Of a stretch of 64,000 bases of DNA, positions 21,226-29,900 are shown piece after piece; within the stretch, counting starts at the first letter, position 1, and each line of letters opens with the position of its first letter. The translations under genes were made by a program, and so were the position numbers. This stretch comes from Pseudomonadota bacterium (GTDB lineage Bacteria > Pseudomonadota > Gammaproteobacteria > Xanthomonadales > Xanthomonadaceae): contig CAUJJS010000254.1 of assembly GCA_963205415.1 (NCBI GenBank), positions 52,098-116,097 on the forward strand, written 5' to 3'. A model generated the notes under the pieces. The model was not told the origin of the DNA and did no database searches. It worked only from the letters and a program-made list of their open reading frames with translations.

Positions 21226-21807
21226 TCAGATCAGGCCACGTTCAGCAAACGACAACACTTGGTCGCCTGCCACAATCAAATGGTCGATTACGCGCACGTC
21301 CACCAGGCTCAGCGCTGTTTTCAGCGTTTGCGTCAGGTGCTCATCGGCACGACTGGGCTCGGCATGCCCACTCGGATGGTTGTGGGCGATGACGACAGCG
21401 GATGCGTTTCGGGCAATCGCGCCCTTGACCAGTTCGCGCGGATAAACGCTGGTCTGGGTCAAGGTGCCCCGAAACATCTCCACTGCTTCGATCAACTGGT
21501 GTTGCGCGGTCAGGTACAACACCAGAAACACCTCATGTTCCAGGTTGGCACAGTGCAGGCGCAGCCAATCGCGCAGCGCCTGGGGCGAATGCATGACCGG
21601 ACCAGTGCACATCTGGGTCAGCAGGTCACGTAGCAGCAATTCGCGGGCTACGCCGAGTTTGTGGGTCAGCGCCGAATCGTTGGCGGCGGCGCCGTGGTAG
21701 CCCGCTTCATGGTCACCGACATGGGGTTCAGTATCAAGAAAATCCCGGACCGGCGGCGCGAGCAACTCTCGGACCAGGTCGGAACGGGACAGAAAGGATG
21801 GATTCAA
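21226..21807 (-). CDS. radC: RadC/JAB (MPN) domain protein, TTG start
   Basis: VIAHNHPSGHAEPSRADEHLTQTL...DHLIVAGDQVLSFAERGLI; AGAGGAGAACGCC upstream of TTG. Confidence 0.9.
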   Translation of the reverse strand: MNPSFLSRSDLVRELLAPPVRDFLDTEPHVGDHEAGYHGAAANDSALTHKLGVARELLLRDLLTQMCTGPVMHSPQALRDWLRLHCANLEHEVFLVLYLTAQHQLIEAVEMFRGTLTQTSVYPRELVKGAIARNASAVVIAHNHPSGHAEPSRADEHLTQTLKTALSLVDVRVIDHLIVAGDQVLSFAERGLI

Positions 21808-21876
21808 GGCGTTCTCCTCTATAAACAGAAAAGCGGAAACGCCGATCCCGAGGGGAACAAGGTTCCCGCTCGGGAT
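21808..21876 (-). promoter_or_regulatory. structured 5' leader (radC-RNA-motif-like), copy D
   Basis: Nested stems ATCCCGAG/CTCGGGAT and GGGAAC/GTTCCC, then GGCGTTTCC...GGAGAACGCC pairing with the SD. Confidence 0.7.
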
Positions 21877-21905
21877 GCGCAGGCCAGGGCATGCGCGGTT
21901 GATAA

Positions 21906-21927
21906 GGCAGGTGTCGACTGCGACGCC
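21906..21927 (-). repeat. 22-nt hairpin box GGCGTCGCAGTCGacACCTGCC
   Basis: One of four copies on the minus strand upstream of minus-strand genes. Confidence 0.7.
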
Positions 21928-22269
21928 GGCCAAAGACCGGATGGGCACTCCGCGATGGAATGCACAGGGATCACCCGCATAGTCTGGCGCGGTGATGGGA
22001 TGTGTTCAAGTGGGGGTGCCACGACACCACCCGAAAATGTCGTAAAAGATCGGGTGATTTCGGTGGCGTGCGCCGGGAGGCGGCCGTCTGGTGTTGGACT
22101 TGTTGCAGGGACGCGACGTGGTGTTCCAGGTGGGTTCGCAATTCACAGTGAAGTGACATAGGCCCGCGACTGGAGTCATGCTGGAAATATCTTTAAGGCG
22201 CGCCACAGAAAACCAACGACATGCGGGTCAAATTCGGCCAAGATACTGGGCAAACCCATTTGCTGGGGT

Positions 22270-22491
22270 ATGACCATGATTCGACTCAACGACCAGATTC
22301 GCTTGACCCGCAAGGAAATCGAAGTTTTTACCAAGATCACCGACATTGAGCCGGTGGGCATTTGCACGATGGGGGACCTGGATGCCTATGTTGCGCGGTG
22401 CAAAACGCATTACTGGGGTGTTTCGGAACAAACGCAATTCATCCATTGGCTGATTGACCGCGAGTACCGGCATTGCCGCAAGGTGGCATAG
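22270..22491 (+). CDS. small hypothetical protein (73 aa)
   Basis: ORF with coherent composition MTMIRLNDQIRLTRKEIEVFTKITDIEPVGICT. Confidence 0.5.
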   Translation: MTMIRLNDQIRLTRKEIEVFTKITDIEPVGICTMGDLDAYVARCKTHYWGVSEQTQFIHWLIDREYRHCRKVA

Positions 22492-22617
22492 CGGCGGTGA
22501 CTGAGAAGTGCCGCCAGTCTGGTTTGCTGGTTCAGGAGAGAAAAATAGCCTGCCCGGCCCCGAAAGGGCAGGGCAGGCTCCACAGACATCACGACGTACG
22601 CCAGGTACGGGGCACGT

Positions 22618-23202
22618 TCAGGCAGCCTTGGGCATCAAGTCGAACAACTGTTCAATGCGCGAGGCATCGCCCGTTTGCAGCGCCTGGCAGACTTTGTTGA
22701 CGATGGGGTCCACAGAAACGTCAACGACATCAGCCGCTTCCACGGTCGCCAGCGTGGCACCCGTAGGCGTCAGCACTTTGAGGGCACCTCTGCCGTTGGT
22801 CCAACTGGCTTCGATCGCATGTCCGCGATGGGCATCCACGCGATCAAGAACCAACTGGACTCCGGCATCGAAGGCGTCGAGCGTCACGACGTCTTCCAGA
22901 TCACCGCACGCACGGCCATAGAAGTGGACCTTGTACTCCACAGGCGCGAGCGCCTGAATCTCATCAAGACGCAAGTCCGGCATCAGCAAGGCAGGCGTAT
23001 CGGTGGCACCGGCCGGTGCCACCGTCTGGTCTTGTGCAAGGCGGTCCAGCTTCAGCAACAGGGCGTCAGCATGGTTACGGTCTTGCAGCACGAGCAGCGT
23101 GCGCATGGCGAGGATCTCTTGCGTCATCAGTCGCAATTCCTGGACGATGGCGCGTTCGGCGCGTGCCTCGATGGCACGCAGGGTATCAGCAATGGAAGTC
23201 AT
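22618..23202 (-). CDS. hypothetical protein
   Basis: ORF with AAAGGAGTTCATCC-ATG. Confidence 0.6.
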   Translation of the reverse strand: MTSIADTLRAIEARAERAIVQELRLMTQEILAMRTLLVLQDRNHADALLLKLDRLAQDQTVAPAGATDTPALLMPDLRLDEIQALAPVEYKVHFYGRACGDLEDVVTLDAFDAGVQLVLDRVDAHRGHAIEASWTNGRGALKVLTPTGATLATVEAADVVDVSVDPIVNKVCQALQTGDASRIEQLFDLMPKAA

Positions 23203-23288
23203 GGATGAACTCCTTTCATGAGGGATGCCGCCATGCCCAAGGCAAGTCGACGGGAGGGGCTGACGTGCAGCCCACAGGTGTTGACAAA

Positions 23289-23828
23289 TCAGGCCGCCTT
23301 GCGGACAGCCGGGGAGGGGGCCGAATCACCGGCCTGTTCGGTCGTCGCGGCAGGGTCTGCCGATAACGCCGTTCTCTGCTGGCGGAAGTCCGCCTGCGCC
23401 GTGGCGAAGGTGGGCTCCTGGGCCAATTGCCTGGCTTTGGCCAGGGCAGGCTCTTTGCCGACATCCTTCTCGGTCTGGGGCAAACACTCGGCGACGATGT
23501 CGCCGCCCTGGCTCAGACTGCGACGCCATGCGCTCGGCCATTGGACGAACAGCTGCGTGAACAACCCACTGCAGAACCAGCGGACAAACTGTCCAATCCG
23601 TTTGTTGCGCGCCTGCCGGGCCTTGTGCGTTCGCAAGGACTCCTTGCAGCCCAGGTACAAAGCCAGATGGGAGCGCTTCATGTCTGGATCAGAATCCAGT
23701 TGGGCCAGCACTTCGGTGGCGAGGGCAAGGTCATTGCCAACACGCTTGTAGAAGCTGACCCAGGCTCTTTCTTCCTCGTGCTCGATGCTGGGGCGCTTCG
23801 CGCGAGGATGGGGTTTCTCAAGGGACAT
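23289..23828 (-). CDS. hypothetical protein
   Basis: ATG at 23828 directly after GGAGAAACACC leader. Confidence 0.6.
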   Translation of the reverse strand: MSLEKPHPRAKRPSIEHEEERAWVSFYKRVGNDLALATEVLAQLDSDPDMKRSHLALYLGCKESLRTHKARQARNKRIGQFVRWFCSGLFTQLFVQWPSAWRRSLSQGGDIVAECLPQTEKDVGKEPALAKARQLAQEPTFATAQADFRQQRTALSADPAATTEQAGDSAPSPAVRKAA

Positions 23829-23895
23829 GGTGTTTCTCCAGATGAAAGAGGGAACACCCATCCCCGGTGGGGAGACGGTGGACTCCCCAAGGGTT
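23829..23895 (-). promoter_or_regulatory. structured 5' leader (radC-RNA-motif-like), copy A
   Basis: GGGGA..TCCCC hairpin then GGTGTTCCC-n10-GGAGAAACACC-ATG. Confidence 0.65.
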
Positions 23896-24186
23896 TGCGA
23901 CGATGTTGCGAAAAGGCGCGGCACTGATAAGCTCAGTGACACACAGGAAAGGCCCACACCATGCTTTGTGCAGGCAACGCGGTACGGTTCACGCCCAACG
24001 AAGTCGAGGACTACCGATCACTCGGTATCGACTTCGTAGGGACGCGAACGCAGGACGACATCGAACAGGCGCTGGGCCGGTGGGCTCAGACGCTTGCTGA
24101 TGAACGCCCCGATCTGCTGGACAAGATCGTCCTGGAGATGGCAAAGGCCAAGGGCGTGCGACCGCCCCCATCGCTGGACCTGGTGG

Positions 24187-24387
24187 TCAGCGACGTGCCT
24201 TCTGCCGGTTCTCCCGGGCAATCCTGATCCAGCGGTCGGCGATCTGGTCCAGGTAGACCAGGTCGTCGGGCTCGATCTCGCCAGACTTTCTGAGTCGGGC
24301 GATGACTTCCTTGACCAATTGAGGGTCATCCTTGGCGAGTTGAATCGCCATGGCGGCCACGCGCTTGCGGTAGAGACTGGCCAACAT
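24187..24387 (-). CDS. small hypothetical protein (66 aa)
   Basis: MLASLYRKRVAAMAIQLAKDDPQLVKEVIARLRKSGEIEPDDLVYLDQIADRWIRIARENRQKARR. Confidence 0.5.
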   Translation of the reverse strand: MLASLYRKRVAAMAIQLAKDDPQLVKEVIARLRKSGEIEPDDLVYLDQIADRWIRIARENRQKARR

Positions 24388-24389
24388 GG

Positions 24390-24566
24390 TCAGGCGGCCG
24401 AAGCGCAGGCTTCTACAACCGATCCGTTCTGTTCGGAAACAGACTGGTACGGTCTCAACAATGCGGCCACCACTGGCTTGCGAACTGCGAGCATCCGGGC
24501 AAGCCCGGAACCTCCCAGCAGCACGCCAACGGGGCGCATTTCTCTCGTCACAGGGACTGCGAACAT
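24390..24566 (-). CDS. small hypothetical protein (58 aa) behind leader copy B
   Basis: ATG at 24566 directly after AGGAGAGCACC leader. Confidence 0.5.
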   Translation of the reverse strand: MFAVPVTREMRPVGVLLGGSGLARMLAVRKPVVAALLRPYQSVSEQNGSVVEACASAA

Positions 24567-24640
24567 GGTGCTCTCCTTCAGGGTAAGAAGGGGAACACCC
24601 ATCCCTGGCGGGGAACTTGGGGTTCCCCGTTCGGGAATGC
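24567..24640 (-). promoter_or_regulatory. structured 5' leader (radC-RNA-motif-like), copy B
   Basis: CGGGGAA..TTCCCCG hairpin then GGTGTTCCCC...AGGAGAGCACC-ATG. Confidence 0.65.
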
Positions 24641-24900
24641 TCGGGCCGAAAACGGCTGAGCGGCTTGGTGGCGGCACCTTGCGGCGTGCCATAAAACGAA
24701 GGTACACGGTTCTTTCGAACGGAAACCTTCTATCAATGCCTGAGCGATGACACGCAAGATGTCATCGCGCAAGGCATTCCATGCCATCGAATTCGAAGGT
24801 TCAACGGCAAGCACAGTGTTCAGCCTGGGGCTGAGCGGATCACGAGATCATGTGCAAGAAGCTCATGACCAGACCGAGCTAAAACTCGGACTCTCTCAAG

Positions 24901-24922
24901 GGCAGGTAACGACTGCGACGCC
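24901..24922 (-). repeat. 22-nt hairpin box GGCGTCGCAGTCGTTACCTGCC
   Basis: Exact match to the copy at 38997. Confidence 0.75.
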
Positions 24923-25299
24923 AGCCAGGCTGGACTTCAGGAGAACCAAAATCCTCGATGAAGGCTGTGCAGGCGCGATGCCCACGGATAGCCCTTGCAG
25001 TGTGGCTCGGGATATGGCGAGTGATCAAGGATGCGCAGCAACAGACAGGGCGATGCCATCGGGAAACGCCTTCAACATGGGGTGCTTTGGGGTGGTGCAT
25101 GACAAGCTCGGCAGATCAATTGACGGGCCTCCCTTTGCGACAGCACCGTTTTCGGGGAGTTCGATCATGTCCCGTTGTCTCTGTGGCAAACATGGACCCC
25201 GATCCGAGATGGTGACGCGCAAGCTGGTAGGTAAATCCCAGGCGGTCTGTTCACCCAAATGTGGATAGGCCGCAGCAACCAGATTGCTGTGCACGCAAA

Positions 25300-25325
25300 A
25301 GAAAAGGCCCCGCGGGGCCTTTCAT
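25300..25325 (-). terminator. intrinsic terminator GAAAAGGCCCCGCGGGGCCTTTTC
   Basis: GGCCCCGCGGGGCC palindrome flanked by A/T runs downstream of the basic-protein gene. Confidence 0.75.
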
Positions 25326-25352
25326 ATTGGGCGACAGAGTCGCGTATCCAAA

Positions 25353-25682
25353 TTACTTCTTCGCAGCCGGCTTTGCCTTCTTGGCGGGGGCCGCCGCTTT
25401 AGGAGCAGTCTTTGCCTTGGGCGCTGCAGGCGCTGCAACAGCAGGAGCAACCTTCAGTGCAGTGCGCTGATCACGCAGGGCGTTGATTTCAGCAGCGATC
25501 TTGTTTTTACGCTCGGTCAGCTTGGCAATGTTTGCCGTCAGTTTGGCTATGGCCTTGGCTGTCTTGGACACGGGCGCCTTTTTTGTGGGGGGCTTTGCAG
25601 CGGGCTTTGGTGCCTTCGCGGGAGCCGTTACCTTCTTTGTCGTCGTTGCAGCCTTGGGAGCCACTTTCTTCGCAGTTGCCAT
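25353..25682 (-). CDS. histone H1-like Lys/Ala/Pro-rich basic protein
   Basis: MATAKKVAPKAATTTKKVTAPAKAPKPAAKPPTKKAP...APAKKAKPAAKK. Confidence 0.75.
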   Translation of the reverse strand: MATAKKVAPKAATTTKKVTAPAKAPKPAAKPPTKKAPVSKTAKAIAKLTANIAKLTERKNKIAAEINALRDQRTALKVAPAVAAPAAPKAKTAPKAAAPAKKAKPAAKK

Positions 25683-25981
25683 TTGTATTCCTATTTTGTT
25701 ATCTGGCCAAACGTTTTTGCCAGGCAAGTATTGTCCTCAATATTTTGATGATCTGGAATTTACGTGTCGTCTGTAGACGTCGACATGGATTCAATCCAGC
25801 TTGCAGATAGTCTTTGCATTGGCCGATGGGAAGATTCAACCGTTCAAGCCCAGGCGGTTCGTGGCGACGGGTCTGCTTTCGCAATCGCATGAGGATTCGG
25901 GCTGTTTGACGCGGCAATTCCGGGAAATGAACTCCGCGATGTGGACGACGGGGTGATAGGCCTTGACAAGGGATGCCTTTC

Positions 25982-26000
25982 AAGATATCTTAAAGATATC
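25982..26000. promoter_or_regulatory. putative operator, inverted repeat GATATCTTaAAGATATC
   Basis: 8-bp arms, single central base, immediately upstream of antitoxin-like ORF. Confidence 0.55.
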
Positions 26001-26020
26001 CAAACCAAGGAGATGCCATC

Positions 26021-26308
26021 ATGAGCACCCGTGCTGCTGCCGACCAGATCGCCTTCCGCTACCGTACCGTCGACAGCGCCACGGGCGTGACGCGCGAAAC
26101 CGCAAAACGCGTGGCGGAACGACTGGGCGTCGATGAGACTCAGGCTATCCACATTGCACTGCACACAATGGCCGTCAAGCTGCTGCCGCAGTACGAGGCG
26201 GATGAGGGGCCGCTGACTGCCGCCCAAGTTCGCCAAATCAAGAAGCGTGTCCCGCAGGGCAAGAAGCGTTCTGTACGCTCCAGCCTGTTTGAGGTCGAGT
26301 TGGCATGA
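26021..26308 (+). CDS. putative antitoxin partner of MazF/PemK-like toxin
   Basis: Small ORF overlapping the toxin ORF by 4 nt (ATGA); preceded by operator-like palindrome. Confidence 0.6.
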   Translation: MSTRAAADQIAFRYRTVDSATGVTRETAKRVAERLGVDETQAIHIALHTMAVKLLPQYEADEGPLTAAQVRQIKKRVPQGKKRSVRSSLFEVELA

Positions 26309-26715
26309 TGCCTCAGTGGTGGGACGAACCTACTGCTGGCGAAATTGTTTGGTGCCACTTTCCCGACGATGTCAACCCGCGCCCGAAGCCACGGCCAGCG
26401 CTGATTCTGGCGGTATTTGATGACGATGCGCCGCAGTTTCACGTTCGAGTTGCCTACGGTACCAGCCAACGCACGACCACCCTGCACCGAGGCGAATTTG
26501 CCGTCCTGCGTGACCGCAATCTGGCGGCTTATGAGGCAGCGGGTCTCAGCTATGACACCAAGTTCGATTTAAAGCAAGCGCTCGATCTGCCATACACGAC
26601 AGAGTGGTTCTCGGTGCCGCCTGCGGCATCACATGGCCAGACGCCCAAGCTTGGCACCCTGCATCCTTCGCTGGTGCGCGCTGTGCAAGCCGCATTTCAG
26701 GCGGCCAACGGGTAA
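26305..26715 (+). CDS. PemK/MazF-like toxin
   Basis: GEIVWCHFPDDVNPRPKPRPALILAVF. Confidence 0.65.
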   Translation: MMPQWWDEPTAGEIVWCHFPDDVNPRPKPRPALILAVFDDDAPQFHVRVAYGTSQRTTTLHRGEFAVLRDRNLAAYEAAGLSYDTKFDLKQALDLPYTTEWFSVPPAASHGQTPKLGTLHPSLVRAVQAAFQAANG

Positions 26716-26877
26716 GTCAGGGGGCTGACGGTCGGCATTGGTTGATCACTGTCGAAAGTTTTGCAGCGCGTTCTCTGGGCGTGCCCAATTTGCGGGCAGG
26801 CCAGTCGTACATTGCCAGACGCGGGTTGTCGGCTTGCCGTGACCTGCTTGTCCACAGCCTCTGTGGATAAACAAGCA

Positions 26878-26920
26878 CAAAAAAAGACCCCCATCGCCTT
26901 TCAGCCATGGGGGTCAACTT
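26878..26920. terminator. bidirectional terminator-like hairpin GACCCCCAT...ATGGGGGTC
   Basis: 9-bp stem with A-run, at the 3' end of the large minus-strand gene. Confidence 0.7.
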
Positions 26921-26922
26921 GA

Positions 26923-29900
26923 TCAAGCGACCTGTCTAACCTCTTCGGTATCGACTTTCGCGCTGCCCATCTCATCCTTGTCCAGATCAAGCTGTTTGAG
27001 CAGCTCTCGCTGACGGGCGAGCAGATTCACCAGACGCCCTTCGTGCTCGAAGGTCCGTGCCAGTTCCAGCCGGATGTCGTCCAGCCGCTTGCGCCGCACC
27101 TCCAATTGCACAACTGCATCGGTGTGGTGCTTGACCACCGATTCCAGTGCCGCCATCAGGCTAGCCACGAGGGCCGGACCCGTCTGGTACGGTTCAGAGT
27201 TGTACAGGCAATGGCCAGACAGGTACAGGTTGGGCACTTCCTCGCCGCGTGCCGCCAGGATGCCCAGATCAAACCCACCAAAGCGGCCAACCACCCGTTC
27301 AATCATGCGGGTGCCGGTGCGCACCTCTTCTTTGGCTGCCTTGACCAGACCCCGCAGGACTTCCCCCACGGTATCCGGCCCGGTGACCGGTCGACCCGCC
27401 AGTTCCAGGGCAATGCCCTGCATGGTTTGCGGCTCGATACGCGCCACGTCCTGGGCATACAGCGCAATCTTCTTCTCCAGGGCTTCGATCATCATCGGCA
27501 GCCGCCCCACCTCGCTTTCATTGGCGTAGCGCTGATTGCGCCACACCGAGAACAGCGTTGACAGTTTGGCCACCTCTGCGTCCACACCAGCTTTTTCGAT
27601 GACAAGCGGATTGCCGGAGGCCAAGGCTTTGACCTCGGCATATGACAACGTCGCCAGTTCCACATCTTCCAGTGATCGGATGCCCTTGTCGCCCTTCATC
27701 ACCTGGGCGATGAAGCGCGCCTTGGTCTCCAGCGTTTGCCACAGGTACGCATCGAAGCTCTGCTCCGTCACGTACCTGAATATCTCCACGTCCTCGCACT
27801 CATTCCCTTGGCGCAGGATGCGCCCCTCTCTTTGCTCGACGTCACAGGGACGCCAGGGCGCATCGAGGTGGTGCAGGGCGCACAATCGGGTTTGCACATT
27901 GGTGCCAATACCCATTTTCGCGGTCGACCCGAGCAGCACCCGGACCCGTCCCTCACGCACCGCCTTGAACAGCGTGGCTTTCTGGACGTCGGTGTCAGCA
28001 TCGTGCACAAAGGCAATCTCCTTGTCAGGCAGGCCCGCATCGATCAGCCGTTGCCGCAAATCGTCGTACACGCTGAACCTCTTGTCCCCCTTGGGCGATG
28101 ACAGATCACAGAACACCATCTGGGCACCACGGAAGTCCGATGTCCTTCGCCAGATGTCCGCCACCTCGCGCACACAGGCGGCCACCTTGCCCTTGGCGTC
28201 GAACCTGGCAGTCGGCACCACCAGCCGGAAATCCAGCGCCGCCTTGCGGCCGTCCGTGGTGATCGCCAGCATGTTGTCGTCCTGCGGCTTCACATGGCCG
28301 CTGCGGATGGCTTCCGCCCGCAACACCAGGGTCTGCACAAAAGCCTTGAGCGCCTTGCTGGCCGGACAGGCCACGATGCGTGGTTTGCCACCGCGCAGAG
28401 GTGGTACCGGCAGGTTCAGCATCTCCGCCGTGCGGATGTCGGCCACTTCACCGAATACTGCCATCAACTCGGGCACGTTGATGAAACGGGCAAACCGCGT
28501 GTGCATGCGGTAGCCACTGCCGTCCGGTGCAATTTCCAGTGCCGTGACGCTCTCCCCGAAGGTGGCGGCCCAGGCATCAAACTGCTGCAACCCGAGCTCC
28601 TGCAGCCGGTTCGGCTGCAGGTAGCGCATCATGGTGTGGATCTCCGCCATGGTGTTGGCCACCGGCGTCGCGGTGGCGAATACCACCCCACGCTGCGCAT
28701 GCCCATGAATCTGCATGGTGTAGCGCGTCTTCAGGAACAGGTCGAACGCGCGTTCCGAGCTGGTCAGCGGTAGGCCCGCGACGCGGGTCATCTTGGTGAA
28801 CCGGTACAGGTTCTTGTGCAGATGCGCCTCGTCCACGAACAGGCAGTCGATGCCCAGCAGTTCCCAGGTGAGCAGGTCATCCTTCTTCTGGTCCGCCAAC
28901 AGGCGCTCCAGCCGGGCGGCCCAGTTCTTCTTCATCGCCTCCAGTTGTTTGACGATCCGGTTGGACTTGTCATTGCTCTTTTCAGCGCGTACTGCCATCT
29001 CTAGCTCATGAATAATCTCCTTGATAAAGCGCTCCGTAAATTGCGGTGACATCTTGATGCGCTCAAAGCTTGAGTGCGTGATGACCACTGCGTCCCAGTC
29101 GCCCGTGGCAATGCGCGACACCAGTTCGCGCCGGCGGTCGCCTTCCAGGTCCTCCTTGCTGGCCATCAGCACCGATGCATTCGGGTAGAGCCGCACAAAC
29201 TCCGCCGTGTACTGGCTCAACATATGGTTCGGTACCACATGGCAAGGCTTGGTGATGAAACCCAGGCGACGCAACTCGATGCTGGCGATCACGCACACCG
29301 CCGTCTTGCCCGCGCCGACCACGTGGAACAGCCCGGTGTTACCCGACTGCACGATTCGCCAGACGGAATCCAACTGGTGCGGGTGCAGCGTGAAACAGCG
29401 GGAGAATCCCGGCAGCTTCAGGTGTGAACCATCGAACTGCCGTGGCCGGGTGGCGTTGAACAGCTCGTTGTAGATGCGGCACAGCTTTTCTCGGCGGGCT
29501 GTATCGTCGAAGGCCCAGTTCGCGAACCGTTCCTTGATCAGTCCCAGCTTCTCGCGCGCGGCCAGCGTCTCACCCGGATTGACGACGTACTTGTCCGTCT
29601 CGGGGTCCGGGTCACGCACCGTGGGCACCTGCACGTTCAGCGCGCATTGCACCAGCTCCATTGCGTTCATGCGCGAGGTGCCGAACTCCTGCGTCACCTT
29701 CACGTTCTGGCGCGCTTCCCAGTCGCCATAGCGTACCGACCAGGCACCGGCCTCGGCCGAATAGCTGACCTGGCAGTCCTTGAGTTCAAGAACCTCCTGG
29801 ACAAACGACTCGACGTCGATGGCCGGGATCCAGACCGCACCCAGGCGCGGCTCGATGGACGCTGGTGGCAGGTCTTCGGGTTGCACCTGCTCCAGCGCGT

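Noticed and set aside
24747-25268. 173-aa plus-strand ORF
   Set aside because: Lies over the hairpin-rich leader and the repeat box; composition not protein-like
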